Positions 11,263 to 22,697 of a stretch of DNA of 64,000 nucleotides are shown here, one piece after another. Numbering within the stretch: position 1 is the first letter of the stretch; every line of letters begins with the position of its first letter. The stretch comes from Buddleja alternifolia (lineage: Eukaryota > Streptophyta > Magnoliopsida > Lamiales > Scrophulariaceae). The DNA is taken from the NCBI GenBank assembly GCA_019426215.1, contig CM033402.1, positions 18,977,104 through 19,041,103 of the forward strand, given 5' to 3'. Under the pieces are notes generated by a model. The model was not told the DNA's origin. It saw only the letters and a program-made list of their open reading frames with translations, and did no database searches. A program made the position numbers and the translations under genes.

Positions 11263-12342
11263 CTAAACATATCTTAGTATAATTCATTGATTAGCGCTAC
11301 CAAAAATAGGTAAGTTGAATCTTATTTGGCACCTTGCATCACTTTGAATCAAGATATATGATTGTTTTAAAGTTCAATGTTGATGTATTGGCAGATTAAA
11401 CCTTTTTTTTTTTTTTTAGATTAGCTGTTTAATCATAAATAGTAAAGATCTAATTTTCAAGAGAAAAATTAGAGGGAAATGTCAACATAAATACCTAACC
11501 CATATTTTAAGGGAGAATTGAAGTTGTGTTAGTTTCTGTTTTCAAGTCTGTTTTGGCCAAATTTGTTTGGCCAACCCAAAACACATTTGGCTTATCCTTT
11601 TTGGCGAAAACCAATTTTTTTGGCCAACCAACCTGACAACATTTAACCTGCAAATTTTGGTTTCTATGCACTTTTGACTTTACCATTGTGCCTACCCTTA
11701 CTCCTATCCTTTTTTCTGTTGCATAACATTTTCAAATTCCTAAAGATTTGGTTTTTCCCTTTTATTGCTCTAAAGAAAATATTAGCATGTTTAATATATC
11801 TTTTATCTTAAGTCAGGTTAATGCAAATAATAATTTTAAAAAATTAATTTAATTCAAGATATTACGTAATTTACATTACTTATTTAATGTATGTATATAT
11901 ATTTTAATTGTATTAATTTGAAATATTACTTACTCTCTCTCTATATATATATATGCATCTTCTGAAATTTCCAAAACTTGTGACTTAGTATTTTGTTAGT
12001 CTTGAATTTTCTTTTTATGATGACAATGATGATGCAGTTTGAAGTTGGATGCTTTTTTTGAGACAAATTTTTTGTTAAGGGGCCTTCTTCTCTGTTACAG
12101 GCTTTGGACCCCAAAGTTTTGGTAGAGGTTGTGGGAATATTTTTTGATGGGAATTTGGGGAGTGTGAGATTTAGTTTATTAATGGAATTAATAAAATTGG
12201 TTTGGCCAAGAAACTAGGATTGTATAGAAGAGGGATTTGGAGATGGAAAGAGGCACCCATATATTTGTGTTGAGTGAGAAATTTTGGGGTATAACATTTT
12301 GGAAAAATTACACATGGACCCCTTCATTTATTGTGTAATTAC
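11263..12342. other. AT-rich intergenic DNA, CT/TA microsatellite at 11933-11954
   Basis: Mostly A/T with TTTGGCCA words. A pyrimidine tract ending in CTGTTACAG just before 12090 resembles a 3' splice site and is followed by 40 open codons ending at TAG near 12220 (ALDPKVLVEVVGIFFDG...). No family was recognised. Confidence 0.3.
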
Positions 12343-12366
12343 TGTTAGGAAATTGCATGTTAGATG
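12343..12366 (+). repeat. Stub of the SIRE 5' LTR
   Basis: Starts TGTTAGGAA and ends CATGTTAGATG, like the SIRE 3' LTR start at 41083. It is cut exactly where the inserted copia LTR begins. Confidence 0.55.
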
Positions 12367-13979
12367 TGTTGTGAAAATTTGCATAAAATCAAATAACGCA
12401 ACGGAAGAATATATTTAAATCCCAGTGGCTCATCTCTATTTCTCGTATTTAAATTGGGTTTCGAATTCAATTACTGTTCTCGCGTATGTTGAATTGTGAA
12501 CCAGCTTTGCAATCCCTTCTTGAACAGCAAATCCGTCGCTGTCTCTAAATTGCCACGCTGGAGTCAAAAACGAAAATTTTCTTCTTCTTCTCTTGAGGGA
12601 GACGGCTAGAGACACAGAGAGAGAGAGAGGATGGAGTGTTTTTACTTGGAGAGAAAGTTTGTGCTAATTCACTTCTTCTTCTTTTTTTTCACTAAGTAGT
12701 ATATTTATACTACAATAGAAACAATAACCTAGGTCTCCAAAGCCCTATTGAGTGGACGCCCACTTCAAGGTTTTTAAGCCTTCGGGCTTTAGTCCTATTT
12801 TTGTTTTTAATTAATTAAATAATTAATATTATTTATCCAATAACTAAATTAATTAAATTCATGTTAATATTATAACTAAATTCCTCTAAGGAATTAATTA
12901 ATTCACTAACTTAATTAATTAATAAAATCATCTAATAATTAATTAATTAATCACGATATCCAATACCGAAAATTCTCTCAAGTCTTTTCCATGATTTTCC
13001 TTTTGCATTTCCTTTAAGCGCAACTCTTTAGGTTTGTCTCAAAAGATAATTCGAAAAAACCCAAAAGGATGTGAGTAACACCAAGCCAGTCATGTGGCTC
13101 ACATCATATCTCAATTGAGAACGAATGAACAGGATCATTCTAAACCATATATGCTGTGAATACCGTACGATTATAAACCTTTTATTTTTATATCCCAGTC
13201 AAGTGAGAGTCATGGTTTTAGCCAAACTCACATGACTTGACCATATGCTTAGCTCATAATGAGTCGAGGTCATTTTATGCTTTGGCCAAAGACTTTTAAC
13301 CTCACTCATTCATGTCTGCATAGGATATTTAGCTCATTCACTTATGAGAGAATAAATCCAATTTTGCTAATCAGTTAACAATGCTACTTCCCATCAAGTC
13401 GCACTTCGAGGTCGATCCCACCAATGGGTGATTTGGATTTAACTACTCTAATGACAGACTTGATGTCACAAGTACATCTTCAACTTCATTCCTCAGGTCT
13501 AAGGTTCACGCATACCTATCACAACTTATCAGTTTCATCGTTGACTCTCAGTGAGTGAATACCCATGTGATGAAACTGATGCGATCCTTGTTCGAACATA
13601 ATAGTCCAACTTATACGTTCATGACATAAGTTCCCACTATCATTCCCATAGTGTTCGACTGACACTTTCTCTGTCAAAACTTATATCATGCAAGTCTTTA
13701 TTCTGTATTGATGTCCAGTCAAATACTTTCTTAGACTTGCGAACCCTATTTAGAGAATAAGCATCAAACCCTTCTTGTGCCATTCTTCCTATGCCATAGG
13801 AAGTATAAGGTTTGCCTTATTCTCAAAGACTTTACGTTGTTTATTCACACCCTACAAATGCCTATAAGAAAACAACAAGATAATGCCTTATATATATAAT
13901 AAAAAGATATTGTTTACTTATAAGTCCATGCCTTATAAATATATCCTCTTTATGGCATTTGAGGGCATACACTCTAACA
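12367..13979 (-). repeat. 3' LTR of the copia element (1613 bp)
   Basis: In plus orientation it begins TGTTGTGAAAATTTGC and ends CACTCTAACA. It aligns along its length with 25793-27395, with shared landmarks including GGACGCCCACTT, AAGTCGCACTT and GGCATTTGAGGGCATA. It contains purine-rich GA runs near 12615. Confidence 0.95.
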
Positions 13980-13994
13980 ATCTCCCACTTACAC
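13980..13994 (-). other. Polypurine tract of the copia element
   Basis: On minus it reads GTGTAAGTGGGAGAT, directly followed by the LTR start TGTTAGAG. This is the standard plus-strand primer of copia elements. Confidence 0.85.
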
Positions 13995-15710
13995 TCAATG
14001 CCATTTGCTATGGTATTTAATACCCATCCCTTCGGGATGTTTTTCTAGCACTGCCTGTGCCAATGGCTTGGTCAATGGATCAGCGACATTGTCAGATGAG
14101 GCTATTTTCTAAACAGATATTTCTCCTCGTGCAACGATCTCTCTTGTGATGTGATATCTCCTCTCGATGTGTTTGGACTTGTTGTGAGACCTAGGTTCCC
14201 CTGCTTGTGCTATTGCTCTAGTGTTGTCACAATAAAGTGGCAACGAGAGCTTTATGCTAGGAACTACTTGAAGTTCTTCTATGAACTTCCTTATCCAAAC
14301 AGCTTCTTTAGCTACCTCAGAGACAGCTATGTATTCAGCCTCTGTAGTGGAATACGCGGTTGTGCTTTGCTTGGAACTTTTCCAAGTCACCGCCCCACCA
14401 TTGAGGGTGAATACGAATCCTGAGGTGGATTTTCGGTCATCGACATCAGATCAAAAATCCGAATCACTGTACCCGTCCACTCTCAGGCTACCACTCCCAT
14501 AGATGAGAATCATAGCCTTAGTTCTGTTCAGATACTTTAGGATATTCTTCACAGCAATCCAATGTTCCTTGCCTAGGTTTGCTTGAAATCGACTAACAAC
14601 GCTTACCGAATAAGCAATGTCACGTCTAGTACACAACATTGCGTACATTAGGCTACCCACTGCTGATGCATAGGGTACATTGCTCATTTCCTTTCTATCT
14701 TCCTGACTTTGAGGACACATAGATTTTGAGAGTTGTATCCCATGTCTCATTGGCAGGAACTCTTTCTTATAATCCTCCATCCTATATCTCTTTAGGACCT
14801 TATCTAAGTAAAGGGCTTGAGAGAGCCCTATCATTCTATTTGTTCGATCTCTGTAGATTCGAATCCCTAGAATATAAGTTGCCTCTCCCAAGTCTTTCAT
14901 GGAGAAAGTACTCGAAAGCCACTTCTTTACAGTGGTGAGCATTCCTATGTCATTCCCTATGAGTAATATGTCATCTACATATAACACAAGGATTGTTATC
15001 TTGCTCCCACTAACCTTCTTGTAAACACATAGCTCGTCTTCATTCTTGATGAAGTCAAATCCTTTGATAGCCTCATCAAAACGTAGATTCCAGCTACGGG
15101 ACGCTTGTTTGAGTCCATAAATGGATCCATCAAGCTTACACACCTTATGAGTATGCTTCTTGGATACAAAACCTTTAGGCTGTTCCATATATATATCCTC
15201 TTCTAGGAATCCATTTAGGAAAGCAGTTTTGACATCCATTTGCCATATTTCATAGTCTAGGTGTGCGGCTATTGCAAGTAGAATCCTTATTGATTTGATC
15301 ATAGCCACTGGCGAAAAGGTTTCTTGGTAGTCAATTTCTTCTGTTTGACTATACTCTTTCGCCACTAGCCTGGCTTTGTAGGTGTCAACCATGCCATCAA
15401 CACCAATCTTTCTCTTGTAAATCCATTTGCACCCGATTGGTTTTACCCCTTCAGGTTGGTCCACAAGTTTCCAAACTTGGTTTGCATGCATCGAATCGAT
15501 CTCAGTTTGCATAGCTTCACGCCATCTAGTAGCATCCACATCCACCATTGCTTGATCAAAAGTGGAAGGATCATCTTCATGATCCTCCTTTAATACAAAA
15601 TAAAGATCCAGCTCCCTCTGTACTACATATCCGTACCTCTCAGGTGGTTGAGGTACTCTGCTTGATCTTCGCGGTTTTGGTTGTGCTATAGAAGGTTTGG
15701 TTCTCACTTC
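13995..15710 (-). pseudogene. Copia reverse transcriptase and RNase H, three in-frame stops
   Basis: This continues the frame of the integrase ORF after an in-frame TAG at 15711-15713. RT motifs read GCKWIYKRKIG, ETFSPVAMIKSIR, QMDVKTAFLNG and the catalytic LYVDDILLIGND. RNase H shows [25 protein letters not shown] and DNVADPLTKPLA. A second in-frame stop sits after DSDF (near 14450) and a third after GEISV (14109), each replacing one codon. The terminal stop is at 13995-13997. Because the frame is otherwise kept across about 570 codons, inactivation is recent relative to the element's neighbours or stops arose by point mutation only. Confidence 0.9.
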
Positions 15711-17423
15711 CTATGTAGATGTATCCACTGGAGTCTCATTTTGTTCTTCTAGAACAATCTTTCTACCCGCTCCTCCTTCTTGAATGAACTCATCTTCAAG
15801 AAAGTGGGCTTGTAAAGCTACAATGATCCTTTGATCATCGTGCAGGTAAGAGAGGTATCCCATTGGATCCTTAGGATATCCAACGAAGCATCCCTTCAAG
15901 GATCTGGCCTCCAACTTGTCCACTTTGGTCTTTTTGACATAAGCCGGACATCCCCAAATCTTGATGTGATTAAGACTTGGTTTCCTATTCCTCCATATCT
16001 CATAGGGAGTCATAGGAATGGACTTGAACGGACATCTATTTAAAATGTGTACAGCTATAAGCAGCGCATAACCCCACAGTGAAATGGGTAAGTCAGTGTA
16101 GCTGAGCATGGAGCGAACCATGTCCAACAAGGTTCGATTCCTTCGCTCTGCTACACCATTTAACTGTGGTGTCGCTGGAGATGTGAGCTGTAATACTATA
16201 CCATTCTCTCTGAGGTATACATCAAACTCGTTGCTCATATATTCTCCACCACGATCCGATCGAAGGGTTTTTATATGTTGACCAGTTTGATTTTCCACTA
16301 AAGCCTTGAATTCCTTGAACTTTTCAATGGATTCAGACTTATGCCTCATCATGTACACTAGACCATATCTTGAATGGTCATCAGTGAAGGTGATGAAGTA
16401 AAGAAAACCTCCTCGTGCCATTTCTCCAAATGGAGCACAAACATCAGTGTGCACTAAGCCTAAGATTTGTGAGGCTCTTTCGAAAGTCCTTGTGAAGGGG
16501 GATTTAGCCATCTTGCCTTTGAGACAAGATTCACAAGTAGTATAGGGATCCAATCCCAATGGACCAATTAGTCCATCTTTCTCCATTTTGCGAATTTTAT
16601 GTTCGCCGGCATGGCCTAGTCTAAGATGCCAAATCAATCTTTGGTTTATTCCAAGCCTACTACGTTTCCTTTGTACAGTATTCACAGAACACTCATTCTG
16701 GACATTAAGGTAATACAATCCATTTATTATAGAAGCAAAGCCTACTAATTTATTACCATAATAAATATTGCATCGTTCAGCAATAAAACGGAAAGTATAA
16801 CCAAGTTTAACTAAAACGGGAATAGAAATAATGGTTTGAAGCCCATTGGGGAAAACTAAAACATTATCCAGAAATAGTATATGTCCAAAATTTAAAAGCA
16901 ATGAGGTAGATCCAATTCCAATATCTGTGACGCTATGCCCGCTGCCTACTTTTATCTTCACCTCATCATTGTCTAGCTTCCTTCCTCGCACCAGATCCTG
17001 ATTCAAACAATAAATGTGAGCATTAGCTCCAGAATCATGAATCGAAGATGTAGAGAAGACGATCATGGAACAATAAGTTTCATGAACATAAAGTTCCATA
17101 CCTCGTGCGCCCGGCCCCATGTTCGGATAGTTTCTTCTCAAGTGGCCCAGCTCACCGCAGTGTAGGCATCTGTCTGTCTTTTTTGGCCCTTTACGCTTGC
17201 GATTCACAGGAGCTTTCCCTTTTCCTTTATCGACACCACCCTGAGCTCCAAGCTCGCCACTCTGCTTTTTGGCTTTCTTCTTCTTATTCTTCGCCCATGT
17301 GGGCCCAAAAGAGATAACCAATGCAGTTTCTTTTCCCTTGGGCTTCAATTGAGATTGTGCAGTGTTTAATTTATACATTAGCCCAGCTAAGTTGCATTCA
17401 ATCTCATTGCAATTTAAGTTCAT
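15711..17423 (-). pseudogene. Copia gag C-terminus, protease and integrase (570 codons open)
   Basis: The zinc knuckle reads CLHCGELGHLRRNY, so the last ligand of the CCHC box is Tyr instead of Cys. The protease active site reads HDSGANAH. GAG-pre-integrase and zinc-finger motifs are HLRLGHAGEHK and CESCLKGKMAK. The integrase core has VHTDV (Asp), SDRGGEY (Asp) and LNGVAERRN (Glu), so the DDE triad is intact. It ends in an in-frame TAG at 15711-15713 just before the RT region. It overlaps the upstream gag frame at 17404-17423 by a frameshift. Confidence 0.9.
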
Positions 17424-17941
17424 GAAAAATTGGAAAAAAAATATCGAGAAGAGACTGCAAAATGAGATCAGTTTGAAGATGTGGGTTCATAGTAAAATCG
17501 AAAGCCGCCAATCTCTCGATCCTCGAGATCATTTTGATGACATGATCCCCAACTTTTTCACCTTCTCTCATTTCAGCCCCGAAGAGCTCTTTAGATATCT
17601 CATATCTAGCAGTACGGCTGTGCTCACCATAGAGCTCGACCAAGTGTGCCAAGATAGCCCTCGTTGTGGTCCTCTTCTCGTGGGACCTCTGATGCTCATT
17701 TGTCATTGAGCCAAGAATGTACCCACCCACTCGGACGTCGTCCTTTACCCATTTATCATGAGTTTGGACTTCTTCCTTGTTGGCACGTGTTCTGGCAGGA
17801 GGAGCAGGGATGTTTGTGTCCAACACGTATCCCAAGGACTCCATGTTGAGAACTATTCTCAAGTTCCTTAGCCAATCTACGTAGTTAGGTCCGGTAAAGA
17901 TGTTCTTTTCGAGTAAAACAGAAAGTGGGTTTGATAGTCAT
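17404..17941 (-). pseudogene. Copia gag N-terminal part, frameshifted near its start
   Basis: The frame reading NPLSVLLEKNIFTGPNYVDW then LRNLRIVLNMESLGYVL is the UBN2/copia gag N-terminus. The natural ATG (17939-17941) is followed by ACTATCAAACCC, one base out of phase with NPLS, so a small indel after the start codon disables translation. An ATG inside the correct frame lies at 17862. A second shift at about 17420 separates it from the zinc-knuckle ORF. The product would be the capsid. Confidence 0.85.
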
Positions 17942-18302
17942 TTTTGTTTTGAGAGAGATAAATCAAAATTAGCTGTAGAAAATCAACCAGACTTTATTAG
18001 ACTTGTGTAACTAAACTAAAACCAAGTTTAAAAGCAGAGACTTTGACTTATAACTTGGCTCCCACTGTGAAAAACGGAAGTGATCGTTGCATTGTACTTC
18101 GTGGTGGGGATTGATTCCTTTAATTAATCTAATGGATGGCAACCCTTTAACGATATTTGGTCCATTATTTTAATCAAAGTGATGTCCAACATCAATCTAT
18201 CCAATAGATGGTTCAATCTTCTTCTTCCCATAATCCACCAAAACCGCAACCCTTTAACGATTTATAGGCCTTGTGGATTATCTAAGTTTACTCCCACTCA
18301 CT
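17942..18302 (-). other. Copia leader, left part, with repeated 20-mer
   Basis: Untranslated leader upstream of gag. The motif GCAACCCTTTAACGAT occurs at 18139 and 18246, and again at 24327 beyond the nested element. This shows that 17942-18302 and 24297-25778 were once one leader. Confidence 0.75.
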
Positions 18303-19863
18303 TGACACGACAAAATCCTAGCAAAAGAACTAGGTCGCGTAAGTAGTAAAGTGCATATCTAAGTCCGGGGTTATCGTATCCGCAGGGACAACTATAATCT
18401 AAGTACCGAGACTACTATATTACTCAATTCTAAGTTAAATCGGTCGATAGAAAGGTTGATTAACTAATTAATAAATACTAGAAAATAAACTAAGGCAACG
18501 TCACACCAAATAAAGGGAGGAAACAATAGAGAGAAGCGATCAAGGCACATGGTTCAACCAATTATGCATTTCGATTGTGATTTAGGTTCTATTGGATTAT
18601 TAGATTGATTTAGCTAAGGCGAAATTCCCTAACGTACGTACCACCCAATCTCTTGGCATAGCAACCCTACCCTTGGTAACGATTTCCTATATATCTCTAT
18701 ATGAAAACCCGATTAACGAGGATGCATTTAAGGTCTAGGAATTCCCCACGTGAATGGAAAGCCACCTAAAGAAACCGAGTCTATCTCTAGTCGGTTTAAC
18801 TATAGGGTATTCAATGTTTATATCTTCCCTAGGTTATTATCTCTCGATCTCTAACCTAGGCATTTTATCAAACACTTGGTGATCAAGCAAATGTAGCATT
18901 GAGATCAAATATTGAATACATAGCTAAAACCAAAATTAATCCAATAAACACCAACAAATCAACAATCAAAATAACATAAATGGCCTATCCATGGCCTCAA
19001 TCAAACAAGTTTAGCTCATATTCATGTCAAAAGTGTAAATATAAATCATACAAGTCATAGGAGATTTGAACAAATTCAAGAAACAAATAAGTAAAAACTC
19101 CCTAATTCTTGTAGAGATGTGGATTCCTTGTTGAATTCTCCATGTTTTGACCTTTAATCTTCTCTTCTAAGCTCCCTCTCTCTTTACTTTCGTGTGGTTG
19201 CTGATATACAAGGTGAGTTTGGGTAAAAATGGCTAAAAGGGGTATTTATAGACCAACCCGCTGCCTCGAACGCCGCGGCGGTCGCTTGTTGAACGCCGCG
19301 GTGGTCACCATTCTGTCTCGAACGCCGCGGCGTTGGATGGTGAACGCCGCGGCGTTCAATTTCTGCCTCTGACCAGTTTTGGTAAAATTTGCATAACTTT
19401 CTCTACCGATGTCGGAATAAGCTGATTCAAGTTGCTATAGAATTCTCAAACAAAGATCTACAACTCTCAAGAAGACACCAAATCCAAAATCAAACGTTAA
19501 AGAGGATAAAATTGTCTCACAAGTCACTGAATGAGAAAACTCCTTCGTAAGACGTCTCTTCCGATGACGTTTTCACCTCCTTCCTTACATATCGGATCTT
19601 TGTCTTCAACATAATAAATGTACCTTGTGTAATTTGGACATGGGTAGAGAAATCTATTCCATAAACTCTAGCACTGCGCAGACAGTTTGTATCTTTATGC
19701 ATGATTTACCTTCAATCCTTGTTCTTTTCCTCCAAATGTTATGTTATTCTATAAAATATGAGAAAACAAGGGTCAAAGTATCATATGTGATCAAATTATC
19801 AAGGAAACAATCAAAACTAAGTCGATAAACGGGGGAAAACTAGTGTAAAAATAACATATATCA
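18303..19863 (-). repeat. 3' LTR of the non-autonomous element (1561 bp)
   Basis: In plus orientation it begins TGACACGAC and ends CATATATCA. On minus the order is a palindrome cassette (19357-19268), a TATA box (19250-19243), then transcribed leader, including GAATTAGGGAGTTTTTAC near 19110, which resembles the same region of the Athila LTR. Confidence 0.95.
19243..19357 (-). promoter_or_regulatory. LTR promoter: four palindromes then TATA box
   Basis: GAACGCCGCGG motifs begin at 19268, 19291, 19320 and 19342. The last is a perfect 16-bp palindrome, GAACGCCGCGGCGTTC (19342-19357). On minus the TATA box TATAAATA (19243-19250) follows 17 bp after the cassette. The same arrangement recurs in the other LTR (cassette 23665-23754, TATA 23640-23647). 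The spacing suggests a proximal activating element. Confidence 0.7.
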
Positions 19864-19885
19864 ACTACCCCCAAACTTAGCTTTG
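19864..19885 (-). other. Polypurine tract of the non-autonomous element
   Basis: On minus it reads AAGTTTGGGGGTAGT directly before the LTR start TGATATATG. Confidence 0.85.
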
Positions 19886-21369
19886 ATCGTCCTCGATCAA
19901 ATACAATCAAGCACACACATGAAGATTGAAATTTCCATTTGCCAATTCATACACATAAGAGCAAGCATTATACCTTCAAAAATGATTATGAAAAGCTACA
20001 CAATGCTTTGAACATTCAACAATTTGAAAACCTCACAAAATCTTAGTTTCCATCCCTAAATCATGAACTCCCACGCCCATGTTCATGTCAAGAGCACACT
20101 TTAGACAAGATTATGCAAATCAATTGGAAAGTAAAGACATTGAAACAATTCAACATTCGTTAACCCATCGGTGTGTATAAAGTGCAAAAGTCACAATCAA
20201 AAGGTCTTTCCGGCTTGTAACGTAAGGCTAGGTGATGGCTAGGACCGGAAGATATGGATAAAGTGACTAAGTCAAGAGAGCCTACAACTCAAAATCATCA
20301 ATCTAAAATCGCAAATAGACTACAAAAACTTTCGCAACTTATCACTTATCCCTTTTTCACTCTCTTTGGCCTTTCAACTTACAACCCCCAAACTTGTTTC
20401 TTTTCATATCGGGTTGTACACAGAATTCCAAGCCAAATGATCCAATTGAGTGCCAAGATTCAAGTCTAGTCGAGAGCACAATTTTTTTTTCCATATATAT
20501 ATATCTCTCTCTCGACTATTTAACCCATTGCTCAAGTTTTCATTTCATCCCCTTTTTTACATAATACTTCAAACCTCAAAAATCCCAACATAGCCAAAAC
20601 ATCACTATCTAACTCATATTCATTCAAATCAAAACAAGGTGACTACCCATATTCAAGTCAAATGATATGAAGTTCTAAACTCTCTTGATTGGGTGCAAAA
20701 CATTGTTTTTCTTTTAGGCTAGAAGGTAGTTGTCATAGCTTATGAAAGAAAGACGAATGGTGGTTTCTAGTGTGCATAGCACACTCCATTCTTATCAATA
20801 CGGCTCAAATCAAGGTCTAGAGATTATGCAATATAGAGAAGGCCAAAATGTAAGGCTAACAACAATGAAAGATGGCCTAAATCATTTTATGACTTTACAA
20901 CATTAATACACATTTCATAGTCAACAAAATTGAAAGTCCAACGTTTTAAATCCTCAAAAAAAAAATTGCATAAGCATGACTAAAAATGGCTTTCAAGTCA
21001 CAACATATGACATGTTGACCATAGATAAGGGACTTTGACTTTGAGAGAGTAGAGATATTCAAACGCATTATGCTCTCATGCAAGGGTGCACCAATTCATG
21101 AATTCTATATCAACAAGGTTGTACCCCCAAACTTAAATTAAACATTGTCCTCAATGTTCATGAAATAAATGCAAGGTAAGAGGGATAAGCGATACATCCC
21201 TGAAATGGAGAGAAACGGGGGGAGCATGGTGGTGGGCTCATATCCCAGGATCAAACTGTGATCAAAACCTGAACGAGAGAAAACTCAAAGGAAACCATAT
21301 AAAATCGAGTCAAGGGGAAAGAAAACAAAACGAAGGCACAAAAGAAAAGAAAGAAAGCAATAAAAGAAA
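19886..21369 (-). other. 3' untranslated internal region of the non-autonomous element
   Basis: No ORF of note. At 21121-21166 on minus the stem-like AACATTGAGGACAATGTT is followed by AAGTTTGGGGGTAC, a second purine tract resembling the one next to the LTR. The Athila-like element has the same pair at 48974-49020. Confidence 0.6.
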
Positions 21370-21420
21370 CTTGGGTTGCCTCCCAAGAAGCGCTTGTTTA
21401 TAGTCATTAGCTCGACTCCT
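21370..21420 (-). promoter_or_regulatory. Conserved post-stop hairpin block
   Basis: On minus, CTTGGGAGGCAACCCAAG (21387-21370) can fold as a 6-bp stem with a 6-nt loop. It begins 41 nt after the ORF stop and is preceded by GAGTCGAGCTAATGACTATAAAC-like sequence. An almost identical block lies 42 nt after the pol stop of the Athila-like element (46296-46345). It is probably an RNA signal; its function is unknown. Confidence 0.6.
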
Positions 21421-21428
21421 TGCATTGC

Positions 21429-22583
21429 TCACGGTGGATTGTAAGGAGCAATGCCAACTTTGTAGGGACGAGTTTTCTTATGCCTTTTCCAATTGCGTAA
21501 TGGCATATCCCCTCCAATCTTTATCATAAAACCTGGAATAATCAAAAGTGAGCACAAATTCTCTTCTATAAATATGTAATTGAAATGCAAAGAGTAAAGT
21601 GTAAATTTTAGGGGAGGGGGATCATCAATTGATGGATACAATTGGTGTGTGACTGTCTCAAACTCCCCTAGTCTTGTCATTGGCAACCTCAATGGTGAAA
21701 TCTCCAAGTGATTTATATACCCTATGATTTTGTCATTCTCATCCGTAGTATCACTTGATTTCATGGTGTATGTCTCGGATGAATCATTGAAGTTGCATAC
21801 TTTGACTTGACCATCTTCTACTATATCCCTCCGGTGATTGATGGATCCCCTTAAGAATTCAAGGGATATGATGGTAGGTGGCATTGGATTCTTGAAGATT
21901 TCTAATGTTCTTTCTTGGCCATGTCGTGAAATGGATTTAAAAATCTCTTTCTTCATTCGTGTATGCTCAGTTATTTTTGCCTCTATTTTGACACACATGG
22001 ATTCGGGAAGTGGTTCTTCTTCAGTGATAGGATGCAGACATTGTAGTTCTAAATCAAAACCTTGTTCAATTTCTATATTGAGGGATGCCTCATTCTCTTT
22101 GGTGCTACTCTCCATGCTGCAAGGCGCTCTCTCCTTCCATAAGTTGACTGCTTGATTTACTAATCTTGCCACTTCCTTGCTACGAGCTTCTGACTCCTTT
22201 CTTCGAGCTTCTGACTCCTCGAAACTTACTTCTGCCTCCTTTATGCTAGCTTGTACCCATACACTAAATTCATTCCCCAAGGTCTCAATTTTAGACCTCG
22301 TCTCTAGCTCTTGTTGATGAAAACTATCATGTTGTTGATAAGGAAGGCTACCGGCACGGTCAAACCCCAATGAAAGTATCATTGCATCATTGTTGTAACT
22401 CCATGTTGAGCTTGGATGATTTATCCAACCGGGATGTATCATGTTATTTTGACATGTTGAGCTTGGGTGATTTATCCAACTGGGATGGTAGGAGGGCTCA
22501 TAGGATTCCATTTGCATTGAGCTTGATGTGGTGATTGATGAATCCATATCCTGACATGGCCACTGAAAGTTATAAGCACTCAT
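21429..22583 (-). CDS. Intact 384-codon ORF of the non-autonomous LTR element, function unknown
   Basis: The only ORF of the element, starting 89 bp after the primer site. No known domain is certain. The N-terminus (residues about 28-66) holds two copies of an HPxWINHPSST motif. This resembles the P-x-W-R-N-H-P-N-F-S-W words in the C-terminal gag of Athila-like elements. Residues about 90-150 are Glu/Lys/Arg-rich with repeats of SEARRKE/SEARSKE and probably form a coiled coil. The C-terminus is basic (NWKRHKKTRPYK). No membrane segment or zinc knuckle is visible. Openness in an element with nearly identical LTRs suggests recent selection or recent origin. A gag-derived RNA-binding role is possible but is inference. 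Confidence 0.7.
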   Translation of the reverse strand: MSAYNFQWPCQDMDSSITTSSSMQMESYEPSYHPSWINHPSSTCQNNMIHPGWINHPSSTWSYNNDAMILSLGFDRAGSLPYQQHDSFHQQELETRSKIETLGNEFSVWVQASIKEAEVSFEESEARRKESEARSKEVARLVNQAVNLWKERAPCSMESSTKENEASLNIEIEQGFDLELQCLHPITEEEPLPESMCVKIEAKITEHTRMKKEIFKSISRHGQERTLEIFKNPMPPTIISLEFLRGSINHRRDIVEDGQVKVCNFNDSSETYTMKSSDTTDENDKIIGYINHLEISPLRLPMTRLGEFETVTHQLYPSIDDPPPLKFTLYSLHFNYIFIEENLCSLLIIPGFMIKIGGDMPLRNWKRHKKTRPYKVGIAPYNPP

Positions 22584-22672
22584 ATCTTCAAAAATTAAAA
22601 ATAAACAAAATTAAAAGAAAATGACCTAATCTCAGAATGAATAAGAGAATCTCGATATTAGATACCATAGTT

Positions 22673-22691
22673 GTCCCCGGCAACGGCGCCA
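22673..22691 (-). other. Primer-binding site (tRNA-Asp type)
   Basis: On minus it reads TGGCGCCGTTGCCGGGGAC, complementary to the 3' end of plant tRNA-Asp including CCA. Athila-like elements use this primer. It is six bases from the LTR end. Confidence 0.9.
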
Positions 22692-22697
22692 AAAACT

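Noticed and set aside
22673..22691. tRNA-Asp-like sequence as a tRNA gene
   Set aside because: Only the 3' terminal 19 bases are present, in the position of a primer-binding site.
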